Positions 1-9,018 of a stretch of DNA of 64,000 bases are shown in pieces. Both the position numbers and the translations under genes were made by a program. Source of the DNA: Candidatus Aenigmatarchaeota archaeon (lineage in GTDB: Archaea > Aenigmatarchaeota > Aenigmatarchaeia > QMZP01); assembly GCA_016185435.1 (NCBI GenBank), contig JACPNN010000015.1:1-64000 (forward strand), read 5' to 3'. Positions within the stretch are counted from its first letter, which is position 1. Every line of letters starts with the position of its first letter. The notes under the pieces were generated by a model. The model was not told the origin of the DNA, did not search any database, and was given only the letters and a program-made list of their open reading frames with translations.

Positions 1-1
1 C

Positions 2-133
2 GGCACCACTCCCAGCAAAATCGGCAGGATTAAGTTTATATCTCCCAAAGATGAATACCATCTTGGGAGTAGGCTCATTCTACTCCCCATCCTAATCACC
101 CTCTTAATATTGTTGTCGAGGGATAATTTTTAG
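2..133 (+). CDS. partial ORF tail, possible C-terminal membrane segment
   Basis: An open frame enters from the window edge and stops at TAG 131-133. Its last residues are strongly hydrophobic (LILLPILITLLILL) followed by a short polar tail, as in a C-terminal membrane anchor. The same DNA contains a good hairpin at about 42-69 (CTCCCAA..GATG / CATC..TTGGGAG), so it might instead be a non-coding structured region. No family is recognisable. Confidence 0.3.
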   Translation, partial: GTTPSKIGRIKFISPKDEYHLGSRLILLPILITLLILLSRDNF

Positions 134-220
134 ACACGCTCGCGCTGCTCACCAATCCGATTATTCTGAACAGAACCGCGGAAAAGAATCTTTAAAAGGC
201 AAGAATACATATACCCATTC

Positions 221-760
221 ATGCGCATCATAATTCCTCTGGCCGACGGATTTGATGAGTTCCAGGCCTCTGCTGTCTTTTCTATACTGAGAAAGGCGAG
301 GATAGATGTGGTGACTGCAGGCGTGCCAGCGACAATTGTGAGAGGGAGGCATGGCATGAAGCTGATTGCGGACAAGCAGCTGGATGAGGCTGACTACAAG
401 ACAGCTGATGGCATGGTTCTTGTGGGCGGCGATTCCAATGAAAGCCTTGAGAGGAGCGAAAAGCTGAAGCAGGCGATTATAGAACTGGATGGCAGAAAAA
501 AGATCATCGGGGCAGTGGAAAATGCCCCCTATCTTCTGGCCAGGGCAGGCGTGCTTGACGACAGGGTGGCCACCATAGCCGCTGGCATGGAGAAGCATCT
601 TGCGAGGCCGAGGACAGGCAGGGTGATTGTGGACGGCCATGTGGTCACTGCCGCAGGAACCCCTGATTCTGTCGAGCTTGCCATCAGGATTGTGGAGATG
701 GCAGGGAAAAAGGCTGCTGCTTCAGACATCAGGAAGGAGTTCGAGAGGCACGGTAGCTGA
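221..760 (+). CDS. DJ-1/PfpI family protein lacking the usual nucleophile Cys
   Basis: A 179-residue protein with the class I glutamine amidotransferase-like fold of the DJ-1/PfpI family, which includes chaperones, glyoxalases and deglycases. The N-terminal strand (IIIPLADGFDEFQ) with its conserved acidic residue and the central VLVGGD strand are clear. The nucleophile elbow, usually A-I-C-A-x-P, reads GAVENAP (about residues 92-98), so the catalytic Cys position holds Glu. The fold is kept but the standard cysteine chemistry is unlikely. A TATA-like TTTAAAA lies about 27 bp upstream of the ATG, suggesting a leaderless transcript. Family assignment is firm; activity is unknown. Confidence 0.85.
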   Translation: MRIIIPLADGFDEFQASAVFSILRKARIDVVTAGVPATIVRGRHGMKLIADKQLDEADYKTADGMVLVGGDSNESLERSEKLKQAIIELDGRKKIIGAVENAPYLLARAGVLDDRVATIAAGMEKHLARPRTGRVIVDGHVVTAAGTPDSVELAIRIVEMAGKKAAASDIRKEFERHGS

Positions 761-867
761 GATTTTAATTTCTTTCCCTAGAGCTGATATGCATGGGAAT
801 GATGTCTGCAGGGGGATCCTATACGAAGACTATATGGGGACTCTGAGCAGCAAGCAAAGGGGGGGTA

Positions 868-3807
868 TCATATCGGCAGCTTCAGGCTTGTGAACTCCTT
901 CAGCTGATAATTGTACTTCTGCGACTGCCTTTTCTTGTAGATGTAAATGGCGGCGGCTATTATTATGATGACGATGACTGCAAGAACAAGCAAGAGATTG
1001 AATCCCTCCTGTTTCACTCCTGCTATGGCAAAGATGGAAAGGCTTTCAGAGACAGCTTCGTAGGATAGTGTCTCGTTTGTCTTGTTGAGAAGGGCTGTGG
1101 GTAGCCTTTCCCATTTCCTTTCCCTGTAGTGCATAAGCACTATCTCATTCAGCTTGTTCTCGGCCAGCCATGAGGCATTCACGCTGAACCTGATCGTCAC
1201 ATTGGCGAGAGAGAGATTGCTGCCTTCCATTGAGATATCAAGCAGCCTGTAAATCATATGGGGCGGCAGGCTGACATTTTCAGGGGGCTGGGAAAGCTCT
1301 GAAACAGTGAGTTTCGCGTCCTTGGTATCGTTTTTGACATAAATGACTATCTCCTGCACCCCCGCAACATTGACTGGTATTGACTTGGGCTCGCCTTTCC
1401 TTATCTCCCCCACTTCCTTGACTGCCTGCTTTTCCTGGGCAGGTTCAGTCTTGGGCTGGGTCTGGTTGGTCTTGTTTGCATCTTGTGATGAAGCATTAGC
1501 GCTTGCCATGGGTGTTGGACTGGGTGAACTACCGCCCCCTGAAGCCCCGCCAGAAGCAGGCGCGGCTGTTGCTGCCGCTGCAGGCCTGATGCTGAACGAG
1601 GATGTGCAGGATGCATTAGCTATTGTATAGTTCGAAAACAGGCCTGTGACCATTATCCTGACGGATGACGAATCAACGCTTGGATTGGTCCATGAGAGGG
1701 ATGTTGCTGTCACATTGTTCTCTACGCATGTCCAGCTTGAGACAGTGGAGCATGTTGTCTCATTGATGCCTGAGCAGGCTGCTGAAGCGCTGGTTGTATA
1801 GGCCACATGGAACCTGCTTATGTTCCCTCCATAGGCCCATATGATGGTGTTCTGTGTCCCGGATGTCCAGGAAGTGCTTGAAGTGGGATTGCTGATATTT
1901 ATCTGATAGGGAGGCTCAGGGTCTGTTATGTTGGTTATGTTTGCGCCGGTCCAGTTGACATTTCCGGCATAGTCGATGGTGTAAACTGTGATAAGGTATG
2001 CTGTGCTGCCTGAAAGGCCTGAGATATTATAGGGCTGGGAGGAGGCAGAAACATTGCCTTTCAGCGTGCCGTTTGTGTATACAGAGATGTTCATTATGTC
2101 TGAACTACTTGGAACGGTCCAGTTGATCCTTATCCATCTCCAGCCTATGTCTTTGACAGACAGGTTCTGGATGGATAGAGGAGCTGTCCTGTCTATGGTG
2201 AGGCTCCTGTTGGGCATAGAAAGGTTAGCTTCATTTTCGCTATTGAACGGAACGCAGCTCCAGATGAAATAGTTTTCAGGCATATTCAAAGTCCAGTTGC
2301 TGCTGTTTGTCGTGCCTGTGATGTTCGTGGTGCTGTTCGCCGAATATGTGCCCGTCATGTTGTGGTAGAGGGTTATGTTTGCCAGGCCTATTGTATCGAA
2401 GGCTGAACAGTTGAAATTAATGGTGCTGTTTGAGGAATTGAGGTAGCCGGCTGGGCTGTTGAGGGTGACTGTTGGCCCTGAATTGACGGTTATCAGATAT
2501 GTCGGAGATGTGCCTGAATTGCTTGCAGAGTCCAGGCATTGCATGCTCCAGTTGTAGTAGTTATCCCTCAGTGTGGAATTAATTGCAAGGCTTGTCGCAT
2601 TTGCGATATTTGAACTTGTGGAATTTGCTGTTCCATTGATAAGAAGGGAGCAGTTGGAGAGAAGGAAGTTGTCAGTCACATTATAGATGAAATATACTGT
2701 ATGGTTGGCCGTCCATATGGAATTGTTCTGGGGGGAGACGAGGTTTACAGCAGGAGGGGTTGCATCCACTGCAAGGCTGAAGTTGGAGGCGGCAAATGAA
2801 GTCTGGCTGAGGTTATCTGAAGCCATGCATGACCAGATATAATAGCCTTGGGAGAGGTTTGCTGCAAAAGCCGTTGAATTCGATGAGCCGGTGACATTTG
2901 TTGAGTTAAGCTGGGTGAAGTTTCCGGTCAGATTGATAAAAAGCGAGATTCCTGAAAGCATGGAATCATCCTGGGCTGAACAGTTGAACGTAATAAGGGT
3001 TGATGAGGAATTAAACATGTTTGCAGGTGAATTTAAGGTTACAGAGGGCCTCAGGTCGTTTGTTGTATTGCTCGCAGTAGCATTGTTGGCTTCCCCTATC
3101 GCATTATAGGCAGTGATATTGTAAATGTGGGTGATGTTATAGGCAAGGCCTGTATCCAGATATGAGGTGGTTCCGTTGGGCAGAGATGCTGCCAGGACTG
3201 ATCCGTTCCTGTATATCCTGTATCCAGTCCTCACCTCGGTTGGAGGGCCTGAGGACCATGAGAGGTTTATTGCCGAGGTATTCAGTTTGGCTGCCGTGAA
3301 ATTGGAGACCGGAGCCGGTATGGAGGCGACAGTGAAAACATTGTCAGAGCAGTCGACGCCCTGGGCTGTATGTGTTCCGTCATGGCCGACAACCCTGACC
3401 CGCACAGTTGTGCTGTTTACGGATATTGAAGCAGTCTTGGGGGAGCTGCAATCGGTAAGGTGGCATATGCATATCCAGCCGCCGTCATCACTGGTGCAGC
3501 TGTTTCCTGAAAAGTTTGAGCATGCGGCTGAGGCATTTGTAGTGTATCCGACCCAGTAATGGTTGTCAGAGCCTGTCCATGTCACATTGAAATTGGCCCC
3601 AGACGTAATATTATCGCCTCCATTGGGGGCTGTGACAGAAACAGCTGCCAGCGGCTGCAGGGCTGCGGACACGATGGGCAGGATATCCTGGAAAAGCGAA
3701 GACAGCCAGTCCATGGGCCCATGGGAATAGCCATCATGAGCGAGAACCGGCTGGACAGCAAGCAGTAAAGGTATGAGCATCAGGATTGGCCTTGTTCCAG
3801 CATGCAT
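868..3807 (-). CDS. secreted multi-domain surface protein, PGF-pre-PGF type, C-terminal anchor
   Basis: A 979-residue exported protein. It has a signal peptide (PILMLIPLLLAVQPVLA), then Ser/Thr/Asn-rich Ig-like and fibronectin type III-like modules rich in N-glycosylation sequons, then a Pro/Ser/Gly linker near residues 740-790. A PGF-pre-PGF-like module follows (from about VGEIRKGEPKSIPV to LSIFAIAG), and the end is a membrane helix (LLLVLAVIVIIIIAAAIYIY) with a basic cytoplasmic tail. Two segments with YTTNASAAC / YTTSASAAC motifs look like repeats of one binding module. A GGTG ribosome site sits 7 nt before the ATG. Probably part of the cell envelope or an adhesin; the ligand is unknown. 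Confidence 0.85.
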   Translation of the reverse strand: MHAGTRPILMLIPLLLAVQPVLAHDGYSHGPMDWLSSLFQDILPIVSAALQPLAAVSVTAPNGGDNITSGANFNVTWTGSDNHYWVGYTTNASAACSNFSGNSCTSDDGGWICICHLTDCSSPKTASISVNSTTVRVRVVGHDGTHTAQGVDCSDNVFTVASIPAPVSNFTAAKLNTSAINLSWSSGPPTEVRTGYRIYRNGSVLAASLPNGTTSYLDTGLAYNITHIYNITAYNAIGEANNATASNTTNDLRPSVTLNSPANMFNSSSTLITFNCSAQDDSMLSGISLFINLTGNFTQLNSTNVTGSSNSTAFAANLSQGYYIWSCMASDNLSQTSFAASNFSLAVDATPPAVNLVSPQNNSIWTANHTVYFIYNVTDNFLLSNCSLLINGTANSTSSNIANATSLAINSTLRDNYYNWSMQCLDSASNSGTSPTYLITVNSGPTVTLNSPAGYLNSSNSTINFNCSAFDTIGLANITLYHNMTGTYSANSTTNITGTTNSSNWTLNMPENYFIWSCVPFNSENEANLSMPNRSLTIDRTAPLSIQNLSVKDIGWRWIRINWTVPSSSDIMNISVYTNGTLKGNVSASSQPYNISGLSGSTAYLITVYTIDYAGNVNWTGANITNITDPEPPYQINISNPTSSTSWTSGTQNTIIWAYGGNISRFHVAYTTSASAACSGINETTCSTVSSWTCVENNVTATSLSWTNPSVDSSSVRIMVTGLFSNYTIANASCTSSFSIRPAAAATAAPASGGASGGGSSPSPTPMASANASSQDANKTNQTQPKTEPAQEKQAVKEVGEIRKGEPKSIPVNVAGVQEIVIYVKNDTKDAKLTVSELSQPPENVSLPPHMIYRLLDISMEGSNLSLANVTIRFSVNASWLAENKLNEIVLMHYRERKWERLPTALLNKTNETLSYEAVSESLSIFAIAGVKQEGFNLLLVLAVIVIIIIAAAIYIYKKRQSQKYNYQLKEFTSLKLPI

Positions 3808-3886
3808 GAAATAGCACCTGAATTAATTTAGGTGCCAAGAAATAAAAAGCATTTCTTTAGGGGAGATATAATGGAAGATCTGAAAT

Positions 3887-3899
3887 CTTTATATAAAGG
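3887..3899 (+). promoter_or_regulatory. TATA-like box for the CARF gene
   Basis: CTTTATATAAAGG is a strong archaeal TATA-like box about 37 bp before an ATGAAATACACAAT sequence at 3929. That sequence is the first of three copies of the CARF gene start. The promoter probably served a near-leaderless gene before insertions pushed the working start codon to 4114. Confidence 0.5.
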
Positions 3900-3928
3900 C
3901 CCATTTTAATAATTAATCCGAAAATTGC

Positions 3929-4153
3929 ATGAAATACACAATGCTACCCTTTCTTTGCAAAAGAAAGGGTAAGTTATCCAAAGAAAGCGGTTACATATAT
4001 CGAAGAGAATTTTAATATATGAAATACACAATAGTTGCGCCTGTTGGGGACAATATAGATAGGCTTTTCTTCCAAAGAAAAGCCCATACGGCAAAAGAAG
4101 GAAAATGCTAAATATGAAATACACAATAGTTGCGCCTGTTGGGGACAATATAG
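3929..4153 (+). repeat. three copies of the CARF gene 5' end separated by palindromic inserts
   Basis: ATGAAATACACAAT occurs at 3929, 4019 and 4114. Copies two and three agree over 42 bp (4017-4058 and 4112-4153), including the first 12 codons. The first gap holds a hairpin ACCCTTTCTTT..AAAGAAAGGGT; the second holds a 43-bp element (4059-4101) that is also found at 42587-42629. The upstream copies encode only short peptides ending in stops, so the third copy is the working start. This looks like two successive insertions, each with duplication of the target. Confidence 0.8.
4059..4101 (+). mobile_element. 43-bp palindromic element, copy A
   Basis: The unit begins ATAGGCTTTTCTTCC, folds as GGCTTTTCTT/AAAGAAAAGCC, and continues with CATACGGCAAAAGAAGG. 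It is identical over all 43 bases to copy B inside the tRNA-Thr intron (42587-42629). Here it lies between two 42-bp copies of the CARF gene start. It is far too short to encode its own mobility, so if mobile it must be moved in trans. Confidence 0.65.
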
Positions 4154-4776
4154 GAGCCCTTTTTGTGAGCATAAAGGAATTCCCTACGGAGAGGATCGTC
4201 CTTATCTCAGCCCAGGACAGGATGGCAGATGCTGAAAAAGCCATTGATGACCTGAAAAAATTCAGCATAGATTCTGAGGTGATCAGAATAGAGGGAAATG
4301 TGTGGGAAGAGCTGTTCAGGGTGGTGGGCCAGCTTTCGAAGGCAGGCAGAGAGAATATTGTTGTGAATGTCGCCACAGGGGACAGGAACATGCAATGCGC
4401 TGCCACAAGCGCTGCTTTTGTGAATGGCCTGAAAGCGGTTTCTGTCGAGAACAATGAAATTATGCCTCTGCCTGTGCTGAGATTCAATTATTATAAAATA
4501 TTGTCAGGCAGAAAGATGAAAATACTGGAGATCCTTCTCTCCCAGCCAGACTGCTGCTCCAGCCTTGAGCAGCTTTCGCAGCTTGCAGGCATGAGCCTGC
4601 CTCTTATCAGCTATCACATCAACGGCACGCCCAAGTCAGATGGCCTGAAGACGATGGGCCTCGCGGAGGCCGAGGAGAAGAAGGGCAGGGTAAGCCTCAG
4701 GCTCACTGCCCTGGGCAGGCTGCTGCTGAAGGGGTATGTGGGGCAGGAAACAGGAAAACAGAATCAGCCTGCTTAG
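4114..4776 (+). CDS. CARF-like domain HTH transcriptional regulator (Csa3/HFX_2341-like)
   Basis: A 220-residue protein. The N-terminal half is a Rossmann-like CARF-type domain: the first strand is YTIVAPVGDNIG, and NVATGDRNMQCAATSAA is the conserved loop and helix that in relatives contacts a cyclic oligonucleotide. The C-terminal half is a winged helix (about residues 130-215, LEQLSQLAGMSLPLISYH). Such proteins regulate transcription in response to a nucleotide signal, often near CRISPR loci, but no CRISPR array or cas gene is seen here. The ATG at 4114 is chosen because the duplicated unit begins there; 4105 is an alternative in frame. The stop overlaps the convergent rpiB end by 4 bp. Confidence 0.75.
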   Translation: MKYTIVAPVGDNIGALFVSIKEFPTERIVLISAQDRMADAEKAIDDLKKFSIDSEVIRIEGNVWEELFRVVGQLSKAGRENIVVNVATGDRNMQCAATSAAFVNGLKAVSVENNEIMPLPVLRFNYYKILSGRKMKILEILLSQPDCCSSLEQLSQLAGMSLPLISYHINGTPKSDGLKTMGLAEAEEKKGRVSLRLTALGRLLLKGYVGQETGKQNQPA

Positions 4777-5255
4777 TAATCTTCTATTTCCACCATATCT
4801 CTTCCGTATCTCTTTTCAAGTTTGCTTATTTTTCCTATGCGCCTCAGGTGCCTTTCTCCGGCAAAATCAGTCTCAAGCCACACTTTTATCATCTCTTTCG
4901 CATCATCTTCATTGGTCATTCTTCCGCCAAGCACAAGCACATTTGCATCGTTATGCTCCCTGCTCAGCCTGGCTGTCTCAGAGTTGTAGCACAAGGCGGC
5001 CCTAATTCCCTGAAACTTATTGGCGGCGATGCACATGCCTATTCCCGTCCCGCAGACCAATATGCCTCTTTCATATTCATTCCTTCTGACAGACTCTGCG
5101 ACCATGGCGGCATAATCAGGGTAATCGACAGATTCAGTGCTGTATGTGCCGAAATCATGGAACTGCAGGCCGGAGCTGTCCAGATATTTCCTTATGTCTT
5201 TCTTCAGCGGGAAGCCTGCATGATCAGATCCCAGTGCTATCCTTATCCGGCCCAT
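4773..5255 (-). CDS. rpiB: ribose-5-phosphate isomerase B
   Basis: A 160-residue RpiB/LacAB isomerase interconverting ribose 5-phosphate and ribulose 5-phosphate. The phosphate-binding GSDHAG motif is near the N terminus, and CGTGIGMCIAANK contains the active-site Cys and following loop. Length is normal. An in-frame GTG at 5264 lies inside a GAGGTGG ribosome site, so ATG 5255 is preferred. The gene overlaps the end of ribF by 13 bp, so the two are translationally coupled. Confidence 0.93.
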   Translation of the reverse strand: MGRIRIALGSDHAGFPLKKDIRKYLDSSGLQFHDFGTYSTESVDYPDYAAMVAESVRRNEYERGILVCGTGIGMCIAANKFQGIRAALCYNSETARLSREHNDANVLVLGGRMTNEDDAKEMIKVWLETDFAGERHLRRIGKISKLEKRYGRDMVEIEDY

Positions 5256-6193
5256 TCCTGCCACCTCACTTTGCTCGAGTTCAAAATCCTCCTCGCCTTC
5301 TCCACATCTTTCCTGATCTGGTCAATCAAATCTCCCTCATTTTTAAACCTCATGTCATCCCTTATCCTCTCTATTATTTGTACTTCCATTTTTTTTCCAT
5401 ATAATTCTTCTGAAAACCCTTCATCAATTATTGTTGCCTCAACTGTCGTTTTCTTTCCTCCGAAAGTCGGCCTCTTCCCGATATACAGGGCCCCTCTGAA
5501 TCTCTTTTCCTCAATCAGGACAAAGCAGGCGTATATCCCTTCTTTGGGTATCTGCATCGTGCTGTCTATGTGCAGGTTGGCCGTGGGAAAGCCCAGCTGC
5601 CTCCCTATCTTGAGGCCATGGACGACAGAGCCTTCCAGCACGGGGTTGTAGCCCAGCATTCCTCTGGCAGCTCTGATATTCCCGTCTTCAAGGGCCTGCC
5701 TGATGGCCGTGCTGCTTATTGTTTTTCCTGAAAGCTTTTTTATCCTGACTGAATATGCTTCAAAACCGTATTTCTTTGACAGCCTTTTCAGAAGATGCAT
5801 ATCGCCTTCCCTCTTCTTCCCGAACATGAATTTCCCGCTCACAACGACTGCTTTTGCCTTCAATCTTTCTGCCAGCAATCTTTCAATGAATTCTCCAGCC
5901 GACAAGCCCATTATTTCGGCAAAATCGACAGTTATCACATAATCTATTCCTGCCTTTTCCAGAAGCTCTGCCCTTTTTTCAAAGGGTATTATCAGCTTCT
6001 TTTTCCTGCCTGAGCTGAGAAAGTTCATTGGAGGTATGGGGAATGTCAGGACAGCAGATTTTATTTTTTTGGCCTTTGCTGTCTCAAGAAGCTTCCTTAT
6101 TACGGCCCTGTGGCCAAGGTGGACGCCGTCAAATGTTCCGATTGTGAGTGCAAGGCATTCTGAAGGCCTGAAGGCTGAAAGTTTGGACAGCAT
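5243..6193 (-). CDS. ribF: bifunctional riboflavin kinase / FAD synthetase, bacterial type
   Basis: A 316-residue protein with two domains. Residues 1-180 are a nucleotidyltransferase with the TFDGVHLGH motif and a late ISSTAIR motif. Residues 185-310 are the flavokinase domain (GLKIGRQLGFPTANL, with the PTAN metal/ATP site). It would make FMN and then FAD from riboflavin. Most archaea instead use separate CTP-dependent RibK and RibL, so this bacterial-type fusion is notable. First gene of the ribF-rpiB pair. Confidence 0.93.
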   Translation of the reverse strand: MLSKLSAFRPSECLALTIGTFDGVHLGHRAVIRKLLETAKAKKIKSAVLTFPIPPMNFLSSGRKKKLIIPFEKRAELLEKAGIDYVITVDFAEIMGLSAGEFIERLLAERLKAKAVVVSGKFMFGKKREGDMHLLKRLSKKYGFEAYSVRIKKLSGKTISSTAIRQALEDGNIRAARGMLGYNPVLEGSVVHGLKIGRQLGFPTANLHIDSTMQIPKEGIYACFVLIEEKRFRGALYIGKRPTFGGKKTTVEATIIDEGFSEELYGKKMEVQIIERIRDDMRFKNEGDLIDQIRKDVEKARRILNSSKVRWQEWAG

Positions 6194-6279
6194 ATTTCAC
6201 ATGGGCGGCTGTAATTAAATTTGCAGCTCATTAGTAAAAACTCAGATATTTAATCCTGCCTTCCAAGAAAGGGGAGGGG

Positions 6280-8976
6280 ATGATGAAAAGCAATCCGTTT
6301 GATACCGAGAAGATACTGGAGCTGGAAAAGGAAAGGCTGCTTTATCATAGCCTCAAGGAGCTGGAAAAGCATACAGGTTCTGTAGACCATCTTCCAATAT
6401 CCATCAGGATACTTCTCGAAGGCGCAATCAGGCTCTGCGACGGCTTCAGGGTGACAGAAGGTGATGTGGCCAATATCGCGGGGTGGAAACCAAGACCGAA
6501 GGATGTTGAAATCCCATTCATGCCCGCAAGAGTCCTGATGCAGGACCTGACTGGAGGGCCTGCTATAATCGATCTGGCCTCCATGCGCTCTGCAATAAGC
6601 AAACTTGGGGGAAATCCGGAAAGGATAAACCCGATAGTGAGGGCTGATCTTGTTATCGATCATTCCCTTCAGGTGGATGCTTTTGGCTATCCGGAGGCCT
6701 TGAAAATTAACACGAAAAGGGAATTTGAAAGGAATCTGGAGAGGTACAGGCTGTTCAAGTGGGCCCAGAAAGCATTTGATAATTTGCATATTGTCCCCCC
6801 AGAAAGCGGCATCTGCCATCAGGTGAATCTCGAATATCTGGCCACAGTTGTAGCCGAACAAAAAACAAATGGCCAGTCTGTCCTTTATCCTGACACATGC
6901 ATAGGAATGGATTCCCATACGCCGATGGTGAACGCCCTTGGAGTCCTCGGATGGGGGGTTGGCGGGATTGAGGCTGAGGCTGTCATGCTTGGCCAGCTCA
7001 TGAGGATCCAGATGCCTGAAGTGATTGGTTTCAGATTGAAGGGAAAGCTTAGGGAAGGGACAACAGCCACTGATCTTGTATTGGCCATAACAAGCATATT
7101 GAGAAAAAAGGGCGTGGTGAACAAGTTCGTGGAATTTTTCGGAGGCGGCCTTGATACCCTTTCTGTCCCTGACCGCGCAACAATAGCCAACATGGCCCCT
7201 GAGTGCGGCAGCACTGTCAATTTCTTCCCTGTGGATGAGCAGGTGATAAGATACCTTCTGCTGACTGGGAGAAAGGAAAGGCATGTCAGGCTGATTGAAC
7301 TGTATCTGAGGGCGCAGAACATGTTCAGAACGCCTGACATGAAAGAAGCTCATTACACAGACATAATAGAGCTGGATCTCTCCACCATAGAGCCTACAAT
7401 AGCAGGCCCAATGAGGCCTCAGGACTCTGTTCCTTTGTCCGGGGTCAAGTCAGCCTTTTCAAATATTCTGAAATCATCAGAAAACAATGGCTTCGGGCTT
7501 GATGAAAGGGAGATGGAAAAAGAAGTCCCTCTTCAGCCGGACGGGAAACAGGAATCACTCAGGCACGGCTCTGTTGTGATAGCGGCAATAACCAGCTGCA
7601 CCAACACCAGCAATCCGGCTGTCATGATAGGAGCTGGCCTGCTGGCCAAAAAGGCCGTTGAAAGGGGACTGAAGGTTCCCGGATATGTGAAAACCAGCAT
7701 GGCCCCAGGATCAAAGGTCGTCACTGAATATCTGTCAAAGGCCGGGCTGGACAGGCACCTGGAAAAGCTGGGCTTTTATACAGTGGGTTATGGCTGCACC
7801 ACTTGCATCGGCAATTCAGGCCCCCTTCCCGAAAATGTTTCGAATGCCATAGAAGAGGGCAGCCTTGTGGTCAGCTCTGTCCTGAGCGGCAACAGGAATT
7901 TCTCGGGAAGGATCCATCAGCAGACAGAGATGAACTGGCTCATGTCTCCCCTCCTTGTTGTCGCGTACGCCCTTGCAGGGAATATTGGAAAGGATCTGAT
8001 AAGTGAGCCTTTGGGGACAGGGAATGGTGGAAAAGAGGTGTACCTCCATGATATCTGGCCTTCCCAAAAGGAGATAGAAGAAACGATTTCAGCCCACATA
8101 AGCAGGGACATGTTCGTTGAAAAATACAGAAATATAATGGAGGGCCCTGAGGAGTGGAAATCGATAGATGTGAATGAAAGCCTGCTGTTTGATTTTGATC
8201 CGGCCTCAACATACCTGAGGGAGCCTGATTATTTTGAAGGCATGGGCCCTCATCCAGAGACCATAAAGCCCATAAAGAGTGCCAGATGCCTTGCCGTATT
8301 TGGAGATTCGGTAACAACAGACCATATCTCGCCTGCAGGGGCAATAGAGAGAAACGGCCCTGCGGCCCGATATTTACTGGAAAAAGGCGTCAAGGAAGAG
8401 GATTTCAACACCTACGGCTCAAGGAGAGGCAACCATGAGGTGATGGTGAGAGGAACTTTTTCCAATGTCAGGATAAGGAATCTTCTTCTGAAGGGAAAAG
8501 AGGGAGGCTATACTGTTCATTTCCGTTCAGGAAAAACAGAAAGCATCTTTGATGCCGCAATGAGATACAAATCAGAATCCGTGCCACTAATAATTGTTGC
8601 TGGTAATGAATATGGCAGCGGCTCGAGCAGGGACTGGGCGGCCAAAGGGCCTGCATTGCTTGGTGTGAAAGCCATACTTGCTGAAAGCTTTGAAAGGATA
8701 CACAGGAGCAACCTTATCGGGATGGGAATACTGCCCTTGGAGTTCAGGAAGGGGGAAAATATGATGGCTCTCGGCCTTACTGGAACAGAGACATTTGATA
8801 TTGAAATTGATGATAATATCAAACCAAAACAGGAGATAAAAATCACAGTTCATATGGAAAATGGCAGCATAAAGGAATTCGCAATGGTTTCGAGGATAGA
8901 CATGCAACTGGAGCTGGAGTATTTCAGGCACGGGGGCATACTCAAATATGTCCTCAGGCAGATGATGGGAGCGTGA
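6280..8976 (+). CDS. acnA: aconitate hydratase, AcnA/IRP type
   Basis: An 898-residue aconitase, full length for the AcnA family. It carries VPDRATIANMAPE, the [4Fe-4S] cysteines in TSCTNTSNP and GYGCTTCIGNSGP, and the C-terminal swivel domain (FGDSVTTDHISPAGAI, GSGSSRDWAAKGP). It catalyses citrate to isocitrate. A GGGGAGGGG ribosome site abuts the ATGATG start; 6283 is an equally possible start. The next gene on the strand is icd, 42 bp later, so citrate is carried to 2-oxoglutarate by one transcript. Confidence 0.96.
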   Translation: MMKSNPFDTEKILELEKERLLYHSLKELEKHTGSVDHLPISIRILLEGAIRLCDGFRVTEGDVANIAGWKPRPKDVEIPFMPARVLMQDLTGGPAIIDLASMRSAISKLGGNPERINPIVRADLVIDHSLQVDAFGYPEALKINTKREFERNLERYRLFKWAQKAFDNLHIVPPESGICHQVNLEYLATVVAEQKTNGQSVLYPDTCIGMDSHTPMVNALGVLGWGVGGIEAEAVMLGQLMRIQMPEVIGFRLKGKLREGTTATDLVLAITSILRKKGVVNKFVEFFGGGLDTLSVPDRATIANMAPECGSTVNFFPVDEQVIRYLLLTGRKERHVRLIELYLRAQNMFRTPDMKEAHYTDIIELDLSTIEPTIAGPMRPQDSVPLSGVKSAFSNILKSSENNGFGLDEREMEKEVPLQPDGKQESLRHGSVVIAAITSCTNTSNPAVMIGAGLLAKKAVERGLKVPGYVKTSMAPGSKVVTEYLSKAGLDRHLEKLGFYTVGYGCTTCIGNSGPLPENVSNAIEEGSLVVSSVLSGNRNFSGRIHQQTEMNWLMSPLLVVAYALAGNIGKDLISEPLGTGNGGKEVYLHDIWPSQKEIEETISAHISRDMFVEKYRNIMEGPEEWKSIDVNESLLFDFDPASTYLREPDYFEGMGPHPETIKPIKSARCLAVFGDSVTTDHISPAGAIERNGPAARYLLEKGVKEEDFNTYGSRRGNHEVMVRGTFSNVRIRNLLLKGKEGGYTVHFRSGKTESIFDAAMRYKSESVPLIIVAGNEYGSGSSRDWAAKGPALLGVKAILAESFERIHRSNLIGMGILPLEFRKGENMMALGLTGTETFDIEIDDNIKPKQEIKITVHMENGSIKEFAMVSRIDMQLELEYFRHGGILKYVLRQMMGA

Positions 8977-9018
8977 ATATATTGCGAATAAATATTGAAT
9001 TGGTTATGGTGACATGGG

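Noticed and set aside
130-640. Minus-strand frames overlapping the DJ-1 gene
   Set aside because: Out-of-frame shadows without ribosome sites.
6250-7353. A 367-codon minus-strand frame inside acnA
   Set aside because: Opposite strand of a certain aconitase; residue composition is not protein-like.
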